A DNA stretch of 42,384 nucleotides, from positions 1 through 42,384 of the IMG/VR virus record IMGVR_UViG_3300025313_000045; one strand, written 5' to 3'. Below, piece after piece: positions 5,516 to 12,559 of the stretch (positions are counted from its first letter, which is position 1; each line of letters opens with the position of its first letter). Made by a program: the position numbers and the translations under genes. The DNA is from a virus. The notes beneath the pieces are model-generated. The model saw only the letters and a program-made list of their open reading frames with translations, was not told the DNA's origin and did no database searches.

Positions 5516-5580
5516 TACTAGGGCTAACCAAAGTCTCCTAGTAGATTGGTCGCCTTTTACAATAAGGCGTTGGTTCCTTT

Positions 5581-5596
5581 CATCATATTGCCTCCT
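5581..5596 (-). promoter_or_regulatory. Strong ribosome-binding site and out-of-frame ATGATG
   Basis: AGGAGGCAAT then ATG (5586-5584) is a textbook initiation site, but this frame closes after nine codons (MMKGTNALL then TAA). The lysozyme frame is offset by one base and has no start codon between here and 5515. The site therefore most likely belongs to the lysozyme gene. Confidence 0.55.
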
Positions 5597-5710
5597 TTAC
5601 GGATCGCTAATGATTTAATGAACTTAGGGTTAAAGACCCTAGCGGGAGTTAGGCAGGCTACTGATAAACTCCCGTCAGTTTCTTTTACCACCAAGAAACT
5701 TAGTATATAA
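5597..5710 (-). promoter_or_regulatory. Hairpin-rich leader of the lysozyme transcript
   Basis: Three inverted repeats stand in a row on the minus strand: AGTTTCTT with AAGAAACT (8 bp, around 5679-5702), GGGAGTT with AACTCCC (around 5640-5670), and TAGGGT with ACCCTA (around 5624-5643). ACTGA/TCAGT offers an alternative pairing that would break the second. No T-run follows, so they are not simple terminators; an RNA leader is the better reading. Confidence 0.4.
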
Positions 5711-5720
5711 TAACATAGTG

Positions 5721-5762
5721 CAGCAAAAAGTACGACTTTTATAAAAAACGTACGGTGCTGCG
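5721..5762. repeat. Large inverted repeat between divergent genes
   Basis: GCAGCA and GTACG on the left pair with CGTAC and TGCTGC on the right, around an AT-only centre (ACTTTTATAAAAAA). It lies midway between the plus-strand acidic gene and the minus-strand lysozyme transcript, a natural position for a shared operator or cruciform. Confidence 0.5.
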
Positions 5763-5800
5763 TACTATTATTTTGAACCTAGAAATGGGGTGATATAGCA

Positions 5801-5929
5801 ATGTTTGACGATGAAAAGGAACCAGTAGTTGAGGAGGTCGAAAACGGCGATACTCAAGAAGATAAAGAAACTGAAGAAGGCGACGAACCAGAAGAAAAGG
5901 CCGAAACAGAAGAGGGTATTGTTGGTTAA
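5801..5929 (+). CDS. 42-residue highly acidic protein
   Basis: One of only two credible plus-strand genes. ATG at 5801 follows GGGGTGATATAGCA, a usable ribosome-binding site, and the frame ends TAA at 5927-5929. About half of the residues are Asp or Glu (VVEEVENGDTQEDKETEEGD), with no hydrophobic core, so the product is probably disordered. Small acidic phage proteins often mimic DNA or bind basic host proteins, such as restriction enzymes, nucleoid proteins or RNA polymerase parts; that role is inference. A strong terminator follows at 5969-6003. Confidence 0.6.
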   Translation: MFDDEKEPVVEEVENGDTQEDKETEEGDEPEEKAETEEGIVG

Positions 5930-5968
5930 TAGTATGTTATAATACAATTACATTTTTCACTTCCTTTG

Positions 5969-6003
5969 GAAAACTCCACCTGACCAGATTCGGTGGAGTT
6001 TTC
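5969..6003. terminator. Bidirectional intrinsic terminator
   Basis: A perfect 12-bp stem (GAAAACTCCACC at 5969-5980 with its complement at 5992-6003) around an 11-base loop, with T-rich ends on both strands. It ends the plus-strand acidic gene and, on the other strand, the late/lysis operon after the holin gene. Confidence 0.9.
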
Positions 6004-6081
6004 TAGTTAATAGAATTTTTATATAAAGTAAGAGACCGCCAAACTAGCTCCTATTAGCGGCCTCGTTACTCCGGCGTTTGA

Positions 6082-6324
6082 TTATTTCTTCACTGCTTCT
6101 ACTATACGAACGCTTCCCGCACTAAAAGCTCCAAGAACCGCACCTAATGTTGGTGAGATCCCATTTACACCTTCCACACCTATAAATCCAATAATAAAGC
6201 CTACCGCGGCAGCTACAACAATCGTTAGCTCACCCGAAATCTTAAAACCAAGTTTACCTGCCGCTCTTTTAACAAACTCTGTAACTGCTACTACTACACC
6301 AGTAAATATTACTTCTGGGGTCAT
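6082..6324 (-). CDS. Putative holin
   Basis: An 80-residue protein with two hydrophobic segments (about residues 5-18 and 33-52, the latter IVVAAAVGFIIGFIG) joined by a basic turn (FVKRAAGKLGFK), and a C-terminal amphipathic part ending VEAVKK. Size, two-helix layout and position next to the endolysin match class II-type holins, which open the inner membrane at lysis. It has one of the strongest ribosome-binding sites in the window (GGAGGAGGTG). A terminator follows. Confidence 0.7.
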   Translation of the reverse strand: MTPEVIFTGVVVAVTEFVKRAAGKLGFKISGELTIVVAAAVGFIIGFIGVEGVNGISPTLGAVLGAFSAGSVRIVEAVKK

Positions 6325-6343
6325 CTTTTATTACACCTCCTCC

Positions 6344-6577
6344 CTATTTCGATATTGCCTGTAAAATACGTTTCCAAATTCTAGTAAGCTGTCCATCATG
6401 TTTGGTAACTCTCGGTATAGCGGGTTTCTTAGGTTCGGTAAACATACTTAGTCTGTCTTTCAACTCCTCTATCTTCTCGTACGCTTTGGTCAGTTCTCTA
6501 CCTTTGTCAATGATTACCGCCTCATAATCTTTGGTTGTTTTTAATAAAGCTTCGAGGTGGTTTTCTTCAGTAATCAT
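6344..6577 (-). CDS. 77-residue coiled-coil protein of the lysis cassette
   Basis: Residues 5-45 form a heptad-rich helix (ALLKTTKDYEAVIIDKG, ELTKAYEKIEELKDRL), followed by a Pro-containing hinge and a basic end (RIWKRILQAISK). The ATG overlaps the endolysin stop (ATGA at 6574-6577). It might be a holin regulator or anti-holin, but nothing beyond position supports that. Confidence 0.55.
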   Translation of the reverse strand: MITEENHLEALLKTTKDYEAVIIDKGRELTKAYEKIEELKDRLSMFTEPKKPAIPRVTKHDGQLTRIWKRILQAISK

Positions 6578-7179
6578 CGAACTCTTAATTTCCAGCTTAC
6601 TTGTATAATATTAGGATTCTTTGCTAAAGTAGGATATTTACCTTTATTCAAAGTAACCAATCTCTGCCAAGTAGTCTTATATTTTGCTGCTATTTTGGAA
6701 AGTGTATCTCCACCCTTAACTATATAGTAAACACCGCTTACAGGCGGTTTGGTGGGCTTGGGGACAGATTTTGATTTGGGTATCAGTATTCTTGGTCTTA
6801 ATATCCCTAGTAGACCTCTATAAGAGTGGCCTTGTAAGTGGCAAGTAGAATTTGGCGGCCAGTTCTGGTCGAAGCCGGTAAAACCGATTAAGTTACCCTT
6901 AACAAATATATCAGTATGACCCCAACGTGGGTCGGCAGGAGAACCACCCCAAATAATAATATCCCCAGGTCGGGGTACGTTAGTTAAGGTTTTTTTATAT
7001 TTCAGGAAATTCTTAACTGGAGCATTAGCGTAGAGGTTCTTAGCGTTTCCCCAAACCGCAGGATAACCGCAATTTCTAATCCAGTATTCTACTAAATCAA
7101 CGCACTGAGGGCCGTAGTAACCATCGTAGTCAGCATATCTACCATTCCATCTTTTAATAAAATTGGTTAAAGATATCAT
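6574..7179 (-). CDS. Endolysin: CHAP amidase/endopeptidase with C-terminal LysM
   Basis: Residues 1-130 form a CHAP domain with C26 (GPQCVDLVEYW) and H88 (RWGHTDIF), the cysteine-histidine pair that cuts peptide bonds of peptidoglycan. A Pro/Lys linker (KSKSVPKPTKPP) leads to a LysM domain at about 151-200 (YYIVKGGDTLSKIAAKYKT), which binds the glycan backbone. No signal peptide is present, so export should depend on the holin gene two positions downstream. The 201-residue length is typical for this two-domain type. Confidence 0.9.
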   Translation of the reverse strand: MISLTNFIKRWNGRYADYDGYYGPQCVDLVEYWIRNCGYPAVWGNAKNLYANAPVKNFLKYKKTLTNVPRPGDIIIWGGSPADPRWGHTDIFVKGNLIGFTGFDQNWPPNSTCHLQGHSYRGLLGILRPRILIPKSKSVPKPTKPPVSGVYYIVKGGDTLSKIAAKYKTTWQRLVTLNKGKYPTLAKNPNIIQVSWKLRVR

Positions 7180-7199
7180 CCTCTTTTATTATATACCCT

Positions 7200-7532
7200 T
7201 TAACAAATAGACGAAACCGAACACGCTTTTATTAGAAAGTTAATCAAGAAAGCAATAATACCCCCACCTGCACCGGCCGCCAGTAGAAATAATCTCTGGG
7301 TTAGTTTGTAGTCATGAATCCATTGATCGTGTTCTAATATTTTAGGAACTAAATCCTTGGGATTATAGGCATCTCTAACTGTTTCCATATTATCCATTCT
7401 TGTTTCCAAAGCGATAATACGGGTAGTTGTACCTTCTTTTAAGTCTTTCACTTCCTTAACAAGCTGATCCACTTTGGATTCAACTCTTATTAACGTGTCG
7501 TGATCTCGACTAGGTAATTGTTCATTTGGCAT
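7200..7532 (-). CDS. Coiled-coil protein with C-terminal membrane anchor (XhlA-like)
   Basis: A 110-residue protein: soluble coiled coil at about residues 13-55 (VESKVDQLVKEVKDLKEG, ALETRMDNMETV) and one membrane segment at about 82-103 (LFLLAAGAGGGIIAFLINFL). This is the layout of XhlA/hemolysin-type and gp-like accessory lysis proteins found beside holin and endolysin. It probably helps disrupt the membrane or regulates the holin. It sits between the receptor-binding gene and the endolysin gene. Confidence 0.6.
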   Translation of the reverse strand: MPNEQLPSRDHDTLIRVESKVDQLVKEVKDLKEGTTTRIIALETRMDNMETVRDAYNPKDLVPKILEHDQWIHDYKLTQRLFLLAAGAGGGIIAFLINFLIKACSVSSIC

Positions 7533-7533
7533 T

Positions 7534-8103
7534 TTAACTCTTTGTCCCCCATGCTATCCAAGAATAACCATAGTAAATAGAAGCCGAAAAGTTACCTGTA
7601 TTTCTTGCGTAAGTTACATTGAAGTTACTGGTCGTGATATCTGATGCAGAAACACTCCAACCTGCACCACCGCCTTCTTCGGTATCCAAACCAGTTATGG
7701 CCGATGCTGCTGGAGTACTTTTAGCTGCGGTTAAACTAACAACTACTCCTAATATAGTTCCGAATGCAGTAGGAAATGTAACAGTCTCCTGCATTGAAGT
7801 CGCCGCTACTCCTATTATCTGACCCCAACCTAATTGAAGTAATATATTTTCACTTGTGGCGCTTGCTATCGAATCAGAATTATCGGTTTGAGTACGAACT
7901 TGGGAAAGACGTAGGATATCATCAGTGGCTAGTTTTATTAAATCTTTGGCACTACCGCCAGCTTGTGCCGCTTGAATAGCCTGATTATTATTTATTAATA
8001 TACCAGTCCCATCTCTTAAAGAGGCATCGTTTGCTCCTAAAATATTCCATTTTGAGCTGGAAGGCGTTTCTCCGAAGATCACACTCCACACACTATAAGC
8101 CAA
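7534..8103 (-). CDS. Tail fibre / receptor-binding tip protein
   Basis: This 189-residue protein is Ser/Thr/Ala-rich, beta-structured, and ends in YYGYSWIAWGTKS, the aromatic 'SWIAxGT' end found on many phage tail fibre and baseplate tip proteins. The middle (VGVAATS... TVTFPTAFG) resembles the beta-sandwich that precedes such ends. It probably contacts the host surface. Start is TTG at 8103, 6 bases after AGAAAGGCGG; it overlaps the HNH gene by 11 bases. Confidence 0.6.
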   Translation of the reverse strand: MAYSVWSVIFGETPSSSKWNILGANDASLRDGTGILINNNQAIQAAQAGGSAKDLIKLATDDILRLSQVRTQTDNSDSIASATSENILLQLGWGQIIGVAATSMQETVTFPTAFGTILGVVVSLTAAKSTPAASAITGLDTEEGGGAGWSVSASDITTSNFNVTYARNTGNFSASIYYGYSWIAWGTKS

Positions 8104-8653
8104 TTGTTACCGCCTTTCTATTACCATAAGTAGGTGTTTCTATATGACAATCATGACAAAGAGTTCTACCATTATTTAAATCAAATCTTAGCTCTGGGTA
8201 TTTACTAAAAGGTTTTATGTGGTCTGCTTCTATCTCTTTATTTGATCCGCAGAGAATACATTTCCTCCCATCCCTCAAAAAAATTGCTACCTTCCAATCG
8301 ACATAATCTCTAGATTTTCTTATTACATCATTTATGCGACTAATCCCACCCCTCCAATTTGGGGCGTTTTCCTTACTGATCTTAGTTAGAGTTTCTTCCG
8401 TGTGTCTTTTTCCATAAAAAGGGTTATTCTCACCTTCCATATAATCTCCAAACCCAAGATTCCAAGGTTTATTGCCCTTTGGAAACCCCCAACTATTACC
8501 TTTTAAGTAATCAAAAAACCCTTCTGGATATTCCCTTATTTTATTAGCATGACCCCAAATGTACTCTCTTACTCTATACTTAGAGTCTAGGCGCATAAAC
8601 TTTTCACCACACCCGCATTTACATTTGACTAGGTAGTTCTTGTCGGCTTTCAT
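8093..8653 (-). CDS. HNH homing endonuclease with NUMOD-like motif
   Basis: A 186-residue protein: N-terminal CKCGCG metal-binding segment, a NUMOD3-like DNA-binding stretch (NPFYGKRHTEETLTKIS, then NAPNWRGGIS), and an HNH core with CILCG, ADHIKPF and CHDCH (about residues 130-175). Such genes are selfish elements that cut intron- or gene-free alleles and copy themselves in. It is wedged between two tail genes with ATGA coupling at 8650-8653 and contributes nothing to the virion. A second HNH gene (17145-17798) carries the same NW(R/K)GGIS motif. Confidence 0.9.
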   Translation of the reverse strand: MKADKNYLVKCKCGCGEKFMRLDSKYRVREYIWGHANKIREYPEGFFDYLKGNSWGFPKGNKPWNLGFGDYMEGENNPFYGKRHTEETLTKISKENAPNWRGGISRINDVIRKSRDYVDWKVAIFLRDGRKCILCGSNKEIEADHIKPFSKYPELRFDLNNGRTLCHDCHIETPTYGNRKAVTIGL

Positions 8654-9090
8654 ATCTGTAACTTCTCAATAATAAAATTATCTACCTCAATTGTACCACC
8701 TTTTCCTATATATTTCGCAGGTTTCTTTTGTAAGTTTTGATAAACTCTATCTAAATCTTCTTTGGTGGGAACTAACTCGGTGATAATTCCATCTTCTGCT
8801 TCGGCTAATCTGCTATCATTCATACACGCGCACTGGAAACCCATCTGCCCATCTAATCTTGGTCGACTACCAAGCAACCCAGAAACCAATTTGCCTTGTT
8901 TATTAAAAGTTGTTTGTTCTTCTATCTGACCATCATTATAAATATAGGCAATAACTTTACCGGCACATGATTTGGAGAGACACCGAACCTGTTTAACTAT
9001 TTTGCCATTGGCTATATTGGCTAACTTTTCTCTTAGCTTAGGATCAGTAACTTGAGCGATCATATTATTTAAGGCCACCTCGTTAATCAT
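8650..9090 (-). CDS. 146-residue protein with a putative zinc knuckle
   Basis: Helical N-terminus (residues 1-30), then a beta-rich part with C37-x4-C42 and C87-x-C89, which could form a metal site, and a C-terminal Lys-rich helix and strand. Lying between receptor-binding genes it may be a tail accessory or chaperone, but the cysteines are unusual for a virion protein. No family recognised. ATG start at 9090 with little ribosome-binding site. Confidence 0.55.
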   Translation of the reverse strand: MINEVALNNMIAQVTDPKLREKLANIANGKIVKQVRCLSKSCAGKVIAYIYNDGQIEEQTTFNKQGKLVSGLLGSRPRLDGQMGFQCACMNDSRLAEAEDGIITELVPTKEDLDRVYQNLQKKPAKYIGKGGTIEVDNFIIEKLQI

Positions 9091-9117
9091 TTGACAATAT
9101 ACCCTACAATATACTTG

Positions 9118-9297
9118 ATGAAGTACCTACTAGTTATCGCCTTTATTTTATCAGGTTTGTTTATCTTTAGTCCAACAAACCACCAAAAACCTAGTTATCA
9201 AGAACCGAGTATTCGAGAAGTCTGTTATTGGATTATTTCCCAACCACCTTTAATTAAAACTTATAAAGGTTTCGTTATCAAGAATTGTTTATACTAA
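9118..9297 (+). CDS. 59-residue plus-strand protein with signal/membrane segment
   Basis: Starts ATG at 9118 and ends TAA at 9297, overlapping the end of the opposite gene by 9 bases. Residues 1-18 (MKYLLVIAFILSGLFIF) are a clear signal peptide or single anchor; the remainder has two Cys (EVCYWI ... IKNC), so one disulphide is possible. There is no ribosome-binding site, but TACAAT at 9105-9110 lies 7 bases before the ATG, compatible with a leaderless mRNA. Placed against the direction of all neighbours, it looks like a moron-type gene, perhaps a surface or superinfection protein (inference). Confidence 0.55.
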   Translation: MKYLLVIAFILSGLFIFSPTNHQKPSYQEPSIREVCYWIISQPPLIKTYKGFVIKNCLY

Positions 9298-10089
9298 AGC
9301 ATTTTCAAATAAGACTATCTCAAAAGTAATTATTGTATCAGAAGTTCCTAAATTTCTAACGTAGGCAGTAATATTTTCGTCATCGCTATAAACTCTCAAA
9401 TCAACTTCTGGCGCAGAAGTAAAAGCGTAAGGTATATTTAGCAGATTAGTATTTACATCCCCGCTAGCCATTGCTGTAAAGGCCGGGGAGTACCCTAAAC
9501 CATGACCAACACTAATTATAGTTTCTGTGCCAATTGTAGGAACTGTAACTGGAATTGATTTTATTATGCTTGGCTTGTAAGTATCCGCCATAATGAAAAC
9601 TTGTTTGTCATCGTCATCATCGATATCGTAGCCGGATTGAGATATCCTTAACCCAAAACCAGTAGCGCTATTATTTCCCGCTCCTCCAAGTTTAGCCAAA
9701 TCAGCCAATATCATATAATAAAAATCGTGGGTTCTAGCAGTGTCTCCTTCCGAATAGATAGTTAAATTATTTGTATCAACTGTTACCCACCAGTCAACTA
9801 AATCAGCATAAGTATCGCCATCAAAATTGTACCTACCTTTATGGGCGTGCCATTTAGTTGTTCCGCTAGGCTTAAAAAATAAATCATAACTTGGTACAAA
9901 ACCCAAACCATGAGAGATTATTGTTTTACCAGTTGGGGTAGTAGCATAAGGAGTGCTGTTAGTAATTTGCCCACTACCTTCAAGAATAATTTTGGGTGAA
10001 TTATCCTCTGACGATATTACTAAATCCTGCCCTGTAGCTGTACGAGCATCCTTAGTTTCTTTTGATACTTTAAATCCATAGGCTGTCAT
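9289..10089 (-). CDS. Tail protein, paralogue of the next gene
   Basis: A 266-residue beta-rich protein. Its first 35 residues (MTAYGFKVSKETKDARTATG and onward) closely resemble those of the 10086-10508 product (MTQYGIKISKSNFDARTAAN), then both repeat a motif of type ISHGLGFVPS. In this protein the GLGxxPS motif appears twice (residues about 58-65 and 195-205), suggesting two tandem beta-sandwich domains. Position next to the tail hub suggests fibre or tip subunits. ATGA-type overlap with the neighbour at 10086-10089. Confidence 0.6.
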   Translation of the reverse strand: MTAYGFKVSKETKDARTATGQDLVISSEDNSPKIILEGSGQITNSTPYATTPTGKTIISHGLGFVPSYDLFFKPSGTTKWHAHKGRYNFDGDTYADLVDWWVTVDTNNLTIYSEGDTARTHDFYYMILADLAKLGGAGNNSATGFGLRISQSGYDIDDDDDKQVFIMADTYKPSIIKSIPVTVPTIGTETIISVGHGLGYSPAFTAMASGDVNTNLLNIPYAFTSAPEVDLRVYSDDENITAYVRNLGTSDTIITFEIVLFENALV

Positions 10090-10508
10090 TGGGCTGGCTC
10101 ATACATTACATAATAATAACCATTAAAAGTTCTATCAGAACCAGAAATATCAAGAGGTATAGCTCTAACTATAATTGTAGAAGTTCCTTTAATTTCTAAA
10201 GAGTAGATATCATCACTAACTGTACCGCCGGAATCTTCTCCGCCAGTAACCCCAAAAACTTGTGATACTCGTCTTGTGGCTGTAGCAAGCTGATGTTCTA
10301 AAGTAATAATTGTACTTGGGACATAGCCGAGGTTATGGGTAATCGTATAATCAACCGAATCGCTGCTACTTGCAGGAATAGTAATACTAAAGTCGCCACT
10401 AAAAGCCACTTTGTAACTAGGTAATTCGCTGGTTAAAAGTAAATCTTTGTTGGCAGCAGTTCTAGCATCAAAATTAGATTTAGATATCTTAATTCCATAT
10501 TGGGTCAT
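10086..10508 (-). CDS. Tail protein, single-domain paralogue
   Basis: 140 residues: the shared N-terminal YGxKxSKxxxDARTA motif followed by one beta-sandwich domain with THNLGYVPSTIITLEH. It looks like a one-domain version of the 266-residue neighbour and probably arose by duplication. The shared N-terminus would be the virion attachment part and the rest the exposed domain (inference). Its ATG overlaps the TGA of the 44-residue gene upstream. Confidence 0.6.
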   Translation of the reverse strand: MTQYGIKISKSNFDARTAANKDLLLTSELPSYKVAFSGDFSITIPASSSDSVDYTITHNLGYVPSTIITLEHQLATATRRVSQVFGVTGGEDSGGTVSDDIYSLEIKGTSTIIVRAIPLDISGSDRTFNGYYYVMYEPAQ

Positions 10509-10639
10509 TCTAAATTACCAATTATTATTCGGCAATCTCCATTCTCATCAAAAATAAGTATTCGACCATTAGCATATTCGATCCTGATTTTACCGTCTTG
10601 AGTATTCTTTTGTTCCTTTCCTGTATCAGAATTAGACAT
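10505..10639 (-). CDS. 44-residue small tail-region protein
   Basis: ATG at 10637-10639 to TGA at 10505-10507, overlapping the following ATG (ATGA). The product starts MSNSDTGKEQ and then reads KIRIEYANGRILIFDENGD, a beta-hairpin pattern seen near the ends of phage tail fibre proteins. It may be a detached tail-tip segment. No family assigned. Confidence 0.55.
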   Translation of the reverse strand: MSNSDTGKEQKNTQDGKIRIEYANGRILIFDENGDCRIIIGNLE

Positions 10640-10640
10640 A

Positions 10641-12170
10641 TTAAGGCGCAATTACATCTTGGCTAGAACCTATAGAAGAAAGCCCCACCCGAAAATAAGT
10701 ATGTATAGTTTTCTTAACCGCTATTATAGTTTGATTAAATTGAGTTGGCATCATTTTAGAAGCTATCTTGATAATATTATAAAGATCTGATACTTGTTCA
10801 TCCGTTACCCTAATTGTATCACCAACCTGTAATTGTGGTACGCCAACTACTTCTAACTCCCTAACAGGATTGAACTCCTTGTTATCTTCAATCAATATTA
10901 AGGCTATAGATTGGGCAGTGCTAATATCTTGAATAAAGTTATTAGTTATATCCACCGGTCTTTGATGATAGTTGGTTATGCTGGTAGCATCTTCTTCTCT
11001 TGCATAAACTTTTTTGGTTGCGGGTGCAGGAGTTGCCCAGAGTTCAATATTAGTAATATCAACATTAGTTGCCCCGGAGTTAGTAAACGTCATTTTGAAA
11101 CTGGTAGCGAATTGTGTAGTTGTTACCGAAGTAACTGCCGCGCCACTGCTAGTTTCATATAGACTGGTAGTAGCAGAAGTTATATACACAGGAGCATCAA
11201 CTGTAACAACAGGATCAATAAAATCAGCCCATATATCAACACTTGTACCAGCCAATACTAATACCGAACCTGATAATTGCCAGTACTTTTGATTAGCCAA
11301 AACTTCCCTAGCGTCTGAATGTACCTCAACAACATTTATTATATTATCATCGGTAGTCGTTCTTCTTTCTAAAGTGTTGGCTCGATTAAATACCCAAGAG
11401 GTTGAAGTACTAGCCAACCAATTAGTCCGGTTAAGGAATTTAATAATCCCGTTCTCATCCATATAAACTTTGCCTAACTCGGCAGAAGCTAAGTCTCTTA
11501 AATAGGGGCCGAGTTTATCACCTTTATTGGCAAAGAAAAATGGTATTACCTGCTCGCCAGTATCCAAATCCATTTGAGAAGCGGTAAGGCCAGCCAATTG
11601 TAGTAAGGTAGAAATAATCTGATCGGTTGTATTGTCTTGTAGAATTACTGCTTCATCAAGAGGAAAGTTAAAAAGAGACTGCATAAAATCAATACAGTGT
11701 ATCTTTACCGTCTTAGACCGTGTATCAACGTCAGGCATCCTTTCTATCAAACCTACAAACACAGGCACTACTTCATCGCCAAACCCCGCGTAGAGCCTTA
11801 CAGGGCGCCAGGGGAGTATAAAAGAAGCCAATACTGAGCCGGGTTGTCCAGGTGTAAACAAATCATCGTGATTATCTAAAGTAATATCGGCTATCGACAT
11901 AATGGCACCGCCAATATAATGATCTTGTTCTCTTGTCCATTCAAAGTTAAGCACTCTATTTGAGTAATCTGTATAATCGTATTTATCCCACTCCTGTACT
12001 ACATCCCCTGTACCCTTAATAATATCTAAACCACCAATAGTTGAACTACCAATAGTGAAAAAGTTGACTCCGGCGTTGTAAGATTTATCCCAAGAAATAA
12101 GTAAATTCCAACTAAGTTTTCTTAGTTTGGCGATTGTTTTAGCGGCAAGTGTATCTGTTACAGTCTGCAT
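10641..12170 (-). CDS. Tail tip / baseplate hub protein
   Basis: A 509-residue protein of the tail-hub type: N-terminal strands (YSNRVLNFEWTREQDH, GAIMSIADITLDNHDD), then a domain with LYAGFGDEVVPVFVGLIER and a TVKIHCIDF strand, typical of siphovirus hub (Tal/gp27-like) proteins. The middle (about residues 280-380) is Thr/Val-rich and probably a carbohydrate-binding-like insert. The end (VGVPQLQVGDTIRVTD) is the usual last hub domain. It should form the ring closing the tail tube. It directly follows the 129-residue tail gene and the tape measure. Confidence 0.7.
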   Translation of the reverse strand: MQTVTDTLAAKTIAKLRKLSWNLLISWDKSYNAGVNFFTIGSSTIGGLDIIKGTGDVVQEWDKYDYTDYSNRVLNFEWTREQDHYIGGAIMSIADITLDNHDDLFTPGQPGSVLASFILPWRPVRLYAGFGDEVVPVFVGLIERMPDVDTRSKTVKIHCIDFMQSLFNFPLDEAVILQDNTTDQIISTLLQLAGLTASQMDLDTGEQVIPFFFANKGDKLGPYLRDLASAELGKVYMDENGIIKFLNRTNWLASTSTSWVFNRANTLERRTTTDDNIINVVEVHSDAREVLANQKYWQLSGSVLVLAGTSVDIWADFIDPVVTVDAPVYITSATTSLYETSSGAAVTSVTTTQFATSFKMTFTNSGATNVDITNIELWATPAPATKKVYAREEDATSITNYHQRPVDITNNFIQDISTAQSIALILIEDNKEFNPVRELEVVGVPQLQVGDTIRVTDEQVSDLYNIIKIASKMMPTQFNQTIIAVKKTIHTYFRVGLSSIGSSQDVIAP

Positions 12171-12559
12171 TAGCTGACACCGTATCCCTCCTCAAGAGTA
12201 ATTTGAAAGTTCTCGACCATCTGCCCATTCCACTTTATGTTTTTATCCTTGATGTTAATAAAAACAGGTACGGCAAAGTTAGCTGAGGGGATATAAAAGT
12301 CGGGCATCCTATTAGCAAGAAATTGGTTATCGTATAAATTTCTGATTGTGTCGTATTCTGCCGAGGTAATATAATTCCACTTTATTGTCCAACTCCGGCG
12401 GTTGTTTACATAATCAATGTTAAGAGTACCATCTAAGGAAATATTTTTGGCAAGATTAGGTTCGGTAGTATCAATTATCTCTGCGTATAAAGGCAAAGCA
12501 ATACCACCAAGATACACGGGAACCTCTATATTTCCTGTGTATTTATTCGAAGTAGCCAT
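12170..12559 (-). CDS. Distal tail (Dit-like) small protein
   Basis: 129 residues, all-beta, with an NNRRSWTIKWNYITSAEYD core and an FQITLEEGYGVS end, a pattern common in short distal tail proteins that join tube to hub. Located exactly between tape measure and hub, where such proteins are expected. Overlaps both neighbours by 1 base. Confidence 0.6.
   Translation of the reverse strand: MATSNKYTGNIEVPVYLGGIALPLYAEIIDTTEPNLAKNISLDGTLNIDYVNNRRSWTIKWNYITSAEYDTIRNLYDNQFLANRMPDFYIPSANFAVPVFINIKDKNIKWNGQMVENFQITLEEGYGVS

Noticed and set aside
9091-9117. TTGACA at 9091 as -35 of the 9118 gene
   Set aside because: No -10 lies at 16-18 bases; the only good -10 (TACAAT, 9105-9110) is too close.
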